Of a stretch of 12,177 bases of DNA, positions 1 through 6,222 are shown piece by piece; positions within the stretch are counted from its first letter, which is position 1; each line of letters opens with the position of its first letter. The DNA is from an uncultured candidate division Zixibacteria bacterium. Lineage in GTDB: Bacteria; Zixibacteria; MSB-5A5; GN15; FEB-12. Location: assembly GCA_913009765.1 (NCBI GenBank), contig CAJVYT010000090.1, positions 1-12,177 on the forward strand, given 5' to 3'. Made by a program: the position numbers and the translations under genes. The notes beneath the pieces were generated by a model. That model was not told where the DNA came from, made no database searches, and saw nothing but the letters and a program-made list of their open reading frames with translations.

Positions 1-118
1 AAGAAGAAGATTTTTTAATTTACTTTTTTTATTTATTATTATTTTTTTTTTTCAAGCAGAAGACGGCATACGAGATATATCAGTGTGACTGGAGTTCAGA
101 CGTGTGCTCTTCCGATCT
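1..118. other. Illumina P7/index adapter plus low-complexity read noise (not genomic)
   Basis: Positions 53-76 match the Illumina P7 flow-cell oligonucleotide, 77-84 are an 8-base index (ATATCAGT as written, ACTGATAT on the other strand, which I recall as TruSeq index 25), and 85-118 match the TruSeq read-2 adapter ending in TCCGATCT. Positions 1-52 are T-rich low-complexity sequence. Read on the minus strand this is insert, then adapter, then an A-rich run, exactly what is obtained when a sequencer reads past the end of a short template. The contig end is therefore an artefact and real sequence begins at about 119. Confidence 0.98.
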
Positions 119-441
119 ACAAAAACCGGCTTGTAAAACGAAAACATCTCTTTTAAAAACTCATCAGGGTCAGCGTCAATCTCTTGAACAGCTTTTCCTT
201 TTTTAAGAATAACTTTTTCTTTGAACCCTTCAACAATCAAAAATGGGTCAAACCCTACAAACGAATAGCGGGCTAATTTTTCGCCGCCCTCAATTGATTC
301 CAGCAAAAAGGAATCCTTCTTCTTTAAGGCAAGTTTCATAAAGGCACCGACAGGAGTGTCCAAATCGGCAGATATTTTTTTAAACAATGGAAGAACATTC
401 CCTTTGCTGTTCAACTTTTTAATCTCGGCAAATGAAAACAT
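119..441 (-). CDS. trpE: Anthranilate synthase component I, N-terminal fragment (truncated by contig end)
   Basis: This is the N-terminal ~107 residues of the large subunit of anthranilate synthase, which makes anthranilate from chorismate with glutamine-derived ammonia in the first committed step of tryptophan synthesis. The fragment carries the N-terminal TrpE signature: DTPVGAF at 28-34, the LLES element at 47-50 (in characterised TrpE proteins part of the tryptophan feedback site), then GGEKLARYSFVGFDP at 52-66. The full protein is usually near 490-500 residues, so about four fifths, including the chorismate-binding domain, is missing. The open frame runs on into the adapter, giving a spurious tail starting RKSTRLNSSH. 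The ATG overlaps the stop of the upstream dapF-like gene by one base (TAATG), with GGAG about 13 bases upstream inside that gene, so translation is probably coupled. No paralogue such as PabB can be wholly excluded from a fragment. Confidence 0.88.
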
Positions 442-1280
442 TATAACTCATACTCTCCAAAAACAACTTTTTGTACTTCACCAGTAAGTTCAATAATATC
501 TGTTTTGATATTCCAAAAGATATAAAGCGACCCATTGGAAAACTGTACTTCACAATTTCTATCGGCAATTCCCATAGTTACCGCAGCAGCAACTGCCGCA
601 GCAGCTCCGGTACCGGATGATCCGGTAGCACCGGCACCTCGTTCCCAGTCAGCAACCAATAGCTTTTTTCTACTGACAGGTTTCACAAATTCAACATTTG
701 TCCGTTCAGGAAATGCTTTATGAAACTCAATTGCTGCTCCTAATGTTTCCCAATCAAAATCAAAACTATCAACAAACAATACGGTATGAGGATTTCCTAC
801 AGATAGACAGGTCACCGGAAAATTAAGTCCGTTAATTTTTAAAGGTGCATTAATCATATATTTCTGTTTTGATTTCACCGGTACTTCTTTTGTGAGAAAA
901 TTTGGTGAACCTAATTCAGCTTTCAGTAAAACACCGTTTTTTATTTTTTTCTGAACAGTTACTAAATCAAGTCCATAACCGGTATCAAACAGAAATTTCT
1001 TTTTTCGTTTATCCCGTAAATATAAATGCATTCCCGCTATACGGAGTCCATTACCGGATTTTTCAGCAAAACTTCCGTCACTGTTTACAATTGTAAATTT
1101 CTTATCAGCTTTTTTTGAGTCTGTCAGATATAAAATACCGTCAGCACCTACCCCCGAACGACGGTCACAAATAGATTGTGCTAACTTTGAAAGTAATACT
1201 TTTGTTAATTTTGTTTTTGATTCTACTATCAAAAAATCATTTAACAGAGCATGGTATTTCGTAAATATTATTTTTCTCAT
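441..1280 (-). CDS. dapF: Diaminopimelate-epimerase (DapF) family protein with both catalytic Cys replaced by Ser
   Basis: DapF interconverts LL- and meso-diaminopimelate for lysine and peptidoglycan synthesis, using two cysteines as acid/base. At 279 residues this protein has normal family length and aligns along its whole length with Haemophilus DapF. Substrate-binding residues are kept: N14 (in LLNDF), N66 (VNSDGS), N163 (VGNPH), N195 (PERTN), E213 and R214 (WERGAG). The cysteine of the CGNG motif is Ser75 (KSGNGLR, codon TCC at 1058-1056), and that of the second CGTG motif is Ser222 (SSGTGA, TCC at 617-615). Its reaction is therefore uncertain: weak epimerase, altered racemase or another activity. 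I start it at 1280 (MRKIIFTKYHALLNDF), where homology begins. An in-frame ATG at 1328 lies inside the preceding gene's terminator hairpin and is unlikely. No clear Shine-Dalgarno precedes 1280. The stop overlaps the trpE start by one base. Confidence 0.85.
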   Translation of the reverse strand: MRKIIFTKYHALLNDFLIVESKTKLTKVLLSKLAQSICDRRSGVGADGILYLTDSKKADKKFTIVNSDGSFAEKSGNGLRIAGMHLYLRDKRKKKFLFDTGYGLDLVTVQKKIKNGVLLKAELGSPNFLTKEVPVKSKQKYMINAPLKINGLNFPVTCLSVGNPHTVLFVDSFDFDWETLGAAIEFHKAFPERTNVEFVKPVSRKKLLVADWERGAGATGSSGTGAAAAVAAAVTMGIADRNCEVQFSNGSLYIFWNIKTDIIELTGEVQKVVFGEYEL

Positions 1281-1314
1281 TATATCATATAAACAGATAA
1301 AGCATAATAAATCA
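1281..1314 (-). promoter_or_regulatory. Candidate promoter of the dapF-like gene (possibly leaderless)
   Basis: Only about 39 bases separate the terminator stem from the chosen start. On the minus strand a TTGATT element, a 17-base spacer and TTATAT lie there, which would start transcription very close to the ATG. There is no AGGAGG-like site. A TATAAT hexamer overlaps the start codon itself. The AT-rich context makes chance matches likely, so this is a weak prediction. Confidence 0.25.
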
Positions 1315-1341
1315 ATAAAAAAGCCCACCGAAGCGGGCTTT
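1312..1341 (-). terminator. Intrinsic terminator with UUCG tetraloop
   Basis: On the minus strand a perfect 9-bp stem (AAAGCCCGC / GTGGGCTTT, including one G-U pair; arms 1341-1333 and 1328-1320) closes on a TTCG tetraloop and runs into a T-rich tail. It lies 26 bases beyond the stop codon of the aminotransferase gene and should separate it from the dapF-like gene, which then needs its own promoter. Confidence 0.9.
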
Positions 1342-1366
1342 ATATAATATTATTTATCAAAATGAC

Positions 1367-2575
1367 TTAGATATTCTCTTTAAACAGAATCCCAAGCCTT
1401 TTGATTCCATCTTCAATCTTGTCAGGTGACGCATTACAATAGTTCAACCGAAGTGTATTTTCACCTTCACCATTCGGGAAAAATGGTTGACCATACACAT
1501 AGGCAACTTTTAAATCAATCGCTTTCGGAAGAAGTTCTTTTGCAGAAAGATGTTTAGGTAACTCTACCCATAAGAACAACCCACCCTCAGGTTCTGTCCA
1601 TGTGATACTTTCAGGGAAATATCTTCTCATCGCATCAAGCATAACATCCCGTTTATTTTTATAGTCAGCACATACAATCTTAAGATGAGGCTCAAGCATT
1701 CCTTTAGATAAAAACTCATAAATCATATATTGACTGAATGTTCCAGAATGAAGGTCAGTACATTGCTTTACTTTTTCAAAATGTGTCAAAATGTCAACCG
1801 GAGAATTCATCCAGCCAATACGCATCCCCGGAGAAATAATTTTTGAAAAGGTACGCAGTGCGATTACTTCATCACCACCAATAGATTTTAAAGTTTGTAC
1901 ATGTTCGCCCTCAAACCGAATATCACCATATGGGTTGTCATCTATAATAGGAATATTATAATGTGTGGCAAGAGCAACTAACTGTTTTCGTCTTTCCAAA
2001 GACATTGTAATACCGGTCGGATTTTGAAAATTAGAAACAGTATAAATAAATTTAGGATTATGTTTTTTTATTTTCTGTTCAACCTGACCAATAATCATTC
2101 CATCATGATCCATCTCAGCAGTAGTATATTTTGCCTGATAATAATTAAATGCCTGCAATGCTCCCAAATAAGTAGGGTTTTCTGTCAAGATATAATCACC
2201 GGGCTCAATAAATGCCCGAGCAATTAACTCTATTGCCTGCTGAGCCCCTGAAGTAATTAAGATATTATCTTTTGTGCTTGCTGTTCCTCGTGCTGTGGCA
2301 CGTTTGGCAATTTCCTCACGAAGTTCAACAACCCCCATAGATAATGAATATTGAAATGCGGTTGGACCATATTTTTTTACGACATCGACCATACAATCCT
2401 GTAATTGTTCAATTGGAAACAACTCAGGAGCCGGCAATCCCCCCGCCAAATTTATCACACCCGGCTTTGATGATATTTTCAAAATCTCACGAATAATCGA
2501 GGCTTCAAGCTCAACTACGTGAGAAGATATTTTCCATAAATCGGTATGAACTGTTTTATTTTCATCTATTAGCAT
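1367..2575 (-). CDS. PLP-dependent class I/II aminotransferase (LysN / 2-aminoadipate aminotransferase-like)
   Basis: A 402-residue fold-type I aminotransferase of the subgroup containing Thermus LysN (2-aminoadipate aminotransferase) and related broad-range amino-acid/2-oxoacid enzymes. Visible landmarks: the N-terminal substrate loop INLAGGLPAPELFP (41-54), QNPTG at 184-188, the cofactor aspartate and tyrosine in IDDNPYG (211-217), the Schiff-base lysine K245 in TFSKIISPGMRIGW, and the carboxylate-binding arginine R376 in NTLRLNY. There is no GntR-type DNA-binding domain, so it is not a MocR regulator. The start at 2575 is supported by AGGAAAGG a few bases upstream. It precedes the dapF-like gene and trpE on the same strand but is separated from them by a strong terminator. 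The amino donor and keto acid cannot be told from sequence; lysine/diaminopimelate, aromatic or branched-chain metabolism are all possible. Confidence 0.85.
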   Translation of the reverse strand: MLIDENKTVHTDLWKISSHVVELEASIIREILKISSKPGVINLAGGLPAPELFPIEQLQDCMVDVVKKYGPTAFQYSLSMGVVELREEIAKRATARGTASTKDNILITSGAQQAIELIARAFIEPGDYILTENPTYLGALQAFNYYQAKYTTAEMDHDGMIIGQVEQKIKKHNPKFIYTVSNFQNPTGITMSLERRKQLVALATHYNIPIIDDNPYGDIRFEGEHVQTLKSIGGDEVIALRTFSKIISPGMRIGWMNSPVDILTHFEKVKQCTDLHSGTFSQYMIYEFLSKGMLEPHLKIVCADYKNKRDVMLDAMRRYFPESITWTEPEGGLFLWVELPKHLSAKELLPKAIDLKVAYVYGQPFFPNGEGENTLRLNYCNASPDKIEDGIKRLGILFKENI

Positions 2576-2638
2576 AATTTATATCCTTTCCTATACATAT
2601 TTTCCCGAAAAATTGATTTAATATACCATATAGACATG

Positions 2639-2668
2639 AAAAACACAAACCAATTAAAGCAGTTTGTG
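2639..2668 (-). promoter_or_regulatory. Hairpin followed by T5 in the aminotransferase leader
   Basis: Inverted repeat CACAAAC (2644-2650) / GTTTGTG (2662-2668) with an 11-base loop. On the minus strand it is followed directly by TTTTT (2643-2639). It sits about 65 bases before the aminotransferase ATG, close to the predicted transcript start, and could be a 5'-end stem or weak attenuator. The stem has only three G-C pairs. Confidence 0.3.
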
Positions 2669-2671
2669 AAA

Positions 2672-2700
2672 TTAATAACTATCTATTGATTTGTGTGCAA
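2672..2700 (-). promoter_or_regulatory. Candidate sigma-70-type promoter for the aminotransferase gene
   Basis: Minus-strand TTGCAC (2700-2695), a 17-base spacer and TATTAA (2677-2672) give a plausible -35/-10 pair about 100 bases before the start codon. Matches to consensus are partial (3/6 and 4/6) in AT-rich DNA, so confidence is low. Confidence 0.3.
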
Positions 2701-2720
2701 TTATTTTTTTATATCTTATA

Positions 2721-2759
2721 AAGAATATTGTTGACTCTTAAAATAATACGAAGAATATT
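2721..2759 (+). repeat. Direct repeat AAGAATATT, 30 bp apart, upstream of the histidine kinase gene
   Basis: AAGAATATT occurs at 2721-2729 and again at 2751-2759, start to start 30 bp, close to three helical turns. The second copy forms a short palindrome AGAATATTCT. A TTGACT hexamer (2731-2736) lies between them, with AATATT 17 bases further on, so the repeats straddle a possible promoter for the two-component operon. This could be an operator, but the AT-rich motif may be chance. Confidence 0.35.
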
Positions 2760-2810
2760 CTCTAATACCTTGTATAACAATACATAATTAATTGAATAGG
2801 ACTCAAATTT

Positions 2811-3854
2811 TTGAAAACGAAAATAATTTCCTTAGCACTACTTATCGCATTTACTGTAGCAATTCATTACGGTTTGATTTTGGAACCTATTTTTGGTGAT
2901 GCTCATTGGATTCATGCTGTCCATAGTCGGTTTTGTTATATTCCTATTGTAGTTGCCGCATCACTCTTTGGAATCAAAGGCGGAGTTATCACCGCAACAA
3001 TCATTTCTATTTCTGTACTTCCATATATGTATAATATCGCAATATCGACTCACAACATATCCAATGAAATTGTAGAAATAATTTTTTACTACGCTTTAGC
3101 TGTTCTCGTTGGTTCTATTATCGAGCGGGTACTAATTCAGCGTGAGAAAAATAAAGATGTTCAGCTGCAATTAGAAAGAACCTACCGCCTCTCTCTCATG
3201 GGTCAAATGGCAGCAACCATGGCACATGAAATAAAAAACCCCCTCGCCTCTATTAAAGGCTCGGTTGAAATACTTTGTAACCCGGAAACAAACAACTCTG
3301 ACAAAAAGGAATTTGAAGCAATTGTTAAAAAAGAAATTATACGAGTTGATAATACGATAAAAGAATACCTAAATTTTGCCCGCCCGAAACCAATTCAACT
3401 CATTAAAATGAATCTTTCCAACTCTGTCCAAGTTGCGGTAAAACAAGTTACCGAGCAGGCAAAGTCATCCAAGATTGAAATCATGAACACTTTTCCCTTG
3501 GAGATTACAATAAAAGGCGATGATGCCAAGATACATCAAGTCCTGTTAAATCTTCTTTTAAACGCTATCCAAGCATCACCGATTAACAGTTCTATAAATA
3601 TCTTTGGCGAAATTGAAGAGAATAACATAATTTTTTCACTCAAAGACAATGGTTACGGCATACTCCCCTCGGATCTCAAGCATATTTTTGACCCTTTTTA
3701 CACAACCAAAGAATCAGGTTCCGGCTTAGGATTAGCAGTTGTTAAATCTATTATAGAAGGACACAACGGCACTATTACTGTTGAATCTGCTAAAGACGTA
3801 GGAACTACTTTTAAAATATCCATCCCCCTATTTTTGGAAAGACAAAATGATTAA
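2811..3854 (+). CDS. Membrane sensor histidine kinase of an NtrB/AtoS-type two-component system
   Basis: A 347-residue kinase that should autophosphorylate and pass phosphate to the response regulator encoded next. The N-terminus is a compact membrane sensor of about four helices (roughly 4-26, 42-56, 57-76, 86-107) with almost no periplasmic loop, so it probably senses something in or near the membrane. The catalytic core is complete: H-box MAHEIKNPLASIKG with His139, N-box LLNLLLNAIQA (N247/N251), G1 box DNGYG (279-283), F-box FDPFYTTK (293-300) and G2 SGSGLGL (302-308). The start codon is TTG at 2811, supported by AGGA at 2798-2801; the next methionines would remove the first membrane helices. 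The gene overlaps the regulator by 8 bases (ATG inside AATGATTAA), indicating translational coupling. The signal cannot be inferred. Confidence 0.9.
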   Translation: MKTKIISLALLIAFTVAIHYGLILEPIFGDAHWIHAVHSRFCYIPIVVAASLFGIKGGVITATIISISVLPYMYNIAISTHNISNEIVEIIFYYALAVLVGSIIERVLIQREKNKDVQLQLERTYRLSLMGQMAATMAHEIKNPLASIKGSVEILCNPETNNSDKKEFEAIVKKEIIRVDNTIKEYLNFARPKPIQLIKMNLSNSVQVAVKQVTEQAKSSKIEIMNTFPLEITIKGDDAKIHQVLLNLLLNAIQASPINSSINIFGEIEENNIIFSLKDNGYGILPSDLKHIFDPFYTTKESGSGLGLAVVKSIIEGHNGTITVESAKDVGTTFKISIPLFLERQND

Positions 3855-5208
3855 AATTTTATTAGCTGATGACGACAACGGATTACGCCGAGTAATCCAA
3901 TATAAACTGCAGCAAAAAAATTACGAGGTTACTGCCGTTGTAAATGGTCAACAGGCTTTAGAAGCAGTTAAAAAAGAAAAATTTGATTTAGTCCTCTCTG
4001 ACATGAAAATGCCTAAACTGTCAGGAATTGAACTTCTGGAAAAAATTAAAGAAATACAACCGGAATTAGAAGTTATCCTCATTACTGCCCACGCCGATAT
4101 TTCTCAAGCAGTACTGGCTGTTAAAATAGGGGCATTTGATTATCTTTCTAAACCATTTGATGATGACCAACTTTTTCTGACTATAGAAAAAGCTCTCAAA
4201 GTAAAACGTTTAGAAGATGAAAACAGAGTACTAAAAAAGAAACTTCGCAAACAAAACAAACCCTTTCATATTGTCGGTATTTCAAAACCATATAAAGAAC
4301 TTCAGGAGCTTATAAAAAAGGTTGCTCCATCCGATGCCACTGTCTTGTTATATGGTGCTTCAGGCACCGGAAAAGAAGTTATGGCAAAACTGATACATAC
4401 CCAAAGCAATCGCTATGAGCAGGAAATGATAACAGTAAACTGTGCAGCAATTCCTACTGACTTGCTTGAGTCTGAACTTTTTGGACATAAAAAAGGCTCG
4501 TTCACCGGAGCGGTACAAGATAAAAAAGGTAAATTTGAACTTGCCCACAACAGCACATTATTCTTAGATGAAATATCAGAACTCCCGATTGAACTGCAAG
4601 CTAAATTACTTAGAGCTATTCAGGAAAGAGTTATTGAACCAATTGGTTCAGAGATTAGCAAAGAAGTAGATATTCGCCTTATTACTGCTACCAATCAAAA
4701 CTTAAAAGAAAAAGTAGCTGAAGGTAAGTTTCGAGAAGATCTCTATTATCGCTTAAATGTCATCCCAATTACTCTTCCCTCTTTATCAGAACGCAAGGAT
4801 GATATTCTGATTTTAGCAGAAGGCTTTTTACATAAGTTTGCACCTAAAACAGATATTAAACTATCATCAGAACTCAAAGAATTATTGTTAAAACATGAAT
4901 GGCCGGGAAATATAAGAGAGCTTGAAAATCTCATAGAACGCATGGTTATACTGAGAACAAAAGAGATACTTACTAAAAGAGACTTACCAAATGACTTTGA
5001 TATATCTATTGACAATAATCATTCAAGCGAATCAGAAAATATGACGCAAATAACTTTTTATGATGCTGAGATAAAATTAATTAAGGAGGCTCTGATAAAG
5101 ACAGCTAACAATAAATCAAAAGCTGCCAAACTTCTGAAAATACCGCGTCATGTGCTTATTTATAGAATGAAAAAATACAACCTTTTTGTTACTGATGAGG
5201 AGCTATAA
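3847..5208 (+). CDS. Sigma-54-dependent response regulator (NtrC/AtoC/ZraR family)
   Basis: A 453-residue transcription activator with three domains. The receiver domain (about 1-120) has acidic residues D8-D10, phospho-acceptor D52, T80 and K102. The AAA+ sigma-54-activation domain (about 140-370) has Walker A GASGTGKE at 170-177, a GSFTGA loop at 217-222 (the sigma-54-contact motif, usually GAFTGA), Walker B LFLDE at 238-242 and arginine-rich LYYRLNVIPI. A Fis-type helix-turn-helix is at about 408-445 (NKSKAAKLLKIPRHVLIYRM). It should work with sigma-54 RNA polymerase at -24/-12 promoters when phosphorylated by the kinase just upstream, with which it overlaps by 8 bases. I found no convincing -24/-12 promoter in the intergenic regions here, so its targets probably lie elsewhere. 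GAGGAG near its 3' end serves the next gene. Confidence 0.94.
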   Translation: MIKILLADDDNGLRRVIQYKLQQKNYEVTAVVNGQQALEAVKKEKFDLVLSDMKMPKLSGIELLEKIKEIQPELEVILITAHADISQAVLAVKIGAFDYLSKPFDDDQLFLTIEKALKVKRLEDENRVLKKKLRKQNKPFHIVGISKPYKELQELIKKVAPSDATVLLYGASGTGKEVMAKLIHTQSNRYEQEMITVNCAAIPTDLLESELFGHKKGSFTGAVQDKKGKFELAHNSTLFLDEISELPIELQAKLLRAIQERVIEPIGSEISKEVDIRLITATNQNLKEKVAEGKFREDLYYRLNVIPITLPSLSERKDDILILAEGFLHKFAPKTDIKLSSELKELLLKHEWPGNIRELENLIERMVILRTKEILTKRDLPNDFDISIDNNHSSESENMTQITFYDAEIKLIKEALIKTANNKSKAAKLLKIPRHVLIYRMKKYNLFVTDEEL

Positions 5209-5213
5209 TCACT

Positions 5214-5837
5214 ATGATAAAACTGTCTGTTTTTATTATCATGCTGCTATTTATCTTTCCTAAGATATCTTCTGCACAAGAAGATAAACTGTCATTACTT
5301 GATGAAATATTCTCCGGCGAATACTCAACTTCCGAACAGGCTCAAGTTGACTCTGAGATTATTGATCTCCATTTAGAAATCACTCCCTTCTCAATGGAAA
5401 ATCAGCCTGGTAAATGGTTTTATCTTGAAACAGCATTTACTGGCAGTATAGACTCGCCTTACAAACAAGAGGTGTATAATTTCCAAACAGCAAGTATAGA
5501 TTTTATATATCTTGAAAGATATACAATTAAAAATGGTAAAAAGTATATACACGCCCTGAAAGATAAAAACGTATTAAAGACATTGTCAGTTGAACAGCTT
5601 CAAAAAAAAGAAAATTGCACTATCTTGATATCAATAAAAAAAAATACTTTTATAGGGATAACTGCAGGAAAAGGCTGCATATCAAAAGTTAGAAACGCCC
5701 AATACTCAACTACAGATATTGAGATAACAAAAGAGGATTTCTTTTTATGGGAACAAGGTTTTGACGGCAAAAATAAGCAAGTTTGGGGACCAAAAATGAA
5801 TGGTTATGTCTTCAAAAAAATCAATACTAAAAAATAA
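5214..5837 (+). CDS. Exported CpcT/CpeT-family protein (non-cyanobacterial type)
   Basis: A 207-residue protein with a type I signal peptide (hydrophobic 4-16, likely cleavage after SSA at 19-21). The mature part has the order of motifs of the CpcT/CpeT (DUF1001) family: FSGEYSTSEQAQ (33-44), a KWFYLE strand (67-72), a YKQEVYNF stretch (83-90), YIHAL (111-115), C135 in ENCTI, then FIGITAGKGC (146-155), a YSTTDIEIT stretch (164-172) and the C-terminal QVWGPKMNGYVF (189-200). In cyanobacteria CpcT attaches phycocyanobilin to a phycobiliprotein cysteine. Here there is no phycobiliprotein and the protein is exported, so bilin lyase activity should not be assumed; a lipocalin-like binding role is possible. 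C135 and C155 may form a disulfide in the periplasm. It starts 5 bases after the response regulator, with GAGGAG inside that gene, so it belongs to the operon and may work with the sensor. The family call rests on motif recall. Confidence 0.72.
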   Translation: MIKLSVFIIMLLFIFPKISSAQEDKLSLLDEIFSGEYSTSEQAQVDSEIIDLHLEITPFSMENQPGKWFYLETAFTGSIDSPYKQEVYNFQTASIDFIYLERYTIKNGKKYIHALKDKNVLKTLSVEQLQKKENCTILISIKKNTFIGITAGKGCISKVRNAQYSTTDIEITKEDFFLWEQGFDGKNKQVWGPKMNGYVFKKINTKK

Positions 5838-5852
5838 CTACTAATTCTTACA

Positions 5853-5880
5853 TTGCTCATAATTGATTATGTAGTATATT
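5853..5880 (+). promoter_or_regulatory. Candidate promoter of the GYD-like gene
   Basis: TTGCTC (5853-5858), a 16-base spacer and TATATT (5875-5880) lie about 35 bases before the start codon. The 77-base gap after the preceding gene shows no terminator hairpin, so read-through from the two-component operon is also possible. Confidence 0.3.
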
Positions 5881-5914
5881 GTGTATGTACTTTTAAAAAA
5901 AATAAGGAGTTATT

Positions 5915-6199
5915 ATGGCAGCGTATATAATGGCGTTAACTATTAATCCAAATGCCAAAAAAGAACATCCTGACCTTTCCCACCATATCAATGAATCATT
6001 AGAAATTCTTGCCAAACATGAAATTCATGTGGACAAACTTTTGGCTACTTTAGGACGCTTTGATTTTTTAGCTTTATTTGAGACACCTGATCAGACTCAG
6101 GTTTTCAAGGCAGCCGCAGAGATAAACAATCTTGCTATTTTAGATACCGAAACATGGCCGGTCATACCTTTCGATGAGTTTACTTCTATCTTAGAATAA
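5915..6199 (+). CDS. Small GYD-domain-like protein
   Basis: A 94-residue soluble protein resembling the GYD family, small alpha/beta (dimeric ferredoxin-like) proteins of unproven function found widely in bacteria and archaea. Support: an opening beta-strand MAAYIMALTINP, a central helix, then the family's hallmark strand-turn, here TLGRFDFLALFETPD (45-59), followed by an FKAAAEI helix and a closing strand TETWPVIPFDEF (78-89), like the TETLRAF ending of GYD proteins. There is no signal peptide or membrane segment. AAGGAGT about 6 bases upstream is an excellent ribosome-binding site and fixes the start. It follows the two-component operon on the same strand and faces the TonB receptor gene, with a REP-like element between. 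The similarity is at motif level and the biological role is unknown. Confidence 0.6.
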   Translation: MAAYIMALTINPNAKKEHPDLSHHINESLEILAKHEIHVDKLLATLGRFDFLALFETPDQTQVFKAAAEINNLAILDTETWPVIPFDEFTSILE

Positions 6200-6222
6200 A
6201 AACATTGTTTCTCAAAGTTTTT

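Noticed and set aside
1..52. T-rich tract as a genomic low-complexity repeat or promoter
   Set aside because: It lies outside the adapter relative to the insert and is best explained as read-through noise after the template end.
535..723. Plus-strand open frame rich in alanine and proline opposite the dapF-like gene
   Set aside because: It is the complement of the Gly/Ala-rich dapF C-terminal region, has no ribosome-binding site and no recognisable domain.
2296..2308. TGGCACG followed by GGC, resembling a sigma-54 -24/-12 promoter
   Set aside because: The GG and GC dinucleotides are 8 bases apart instead of 10, there is no TTGC element, and it lies inside the aminotransferase coding sequence.
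2575..2636. Possible leader peptide (ATG TCT ATA TGG..., about 20 codons) overlapping the aminotransferase start
   Set aside because: No ribosome-binding site and no run of regulatory codons; most likely chance in AT-rich sequence.
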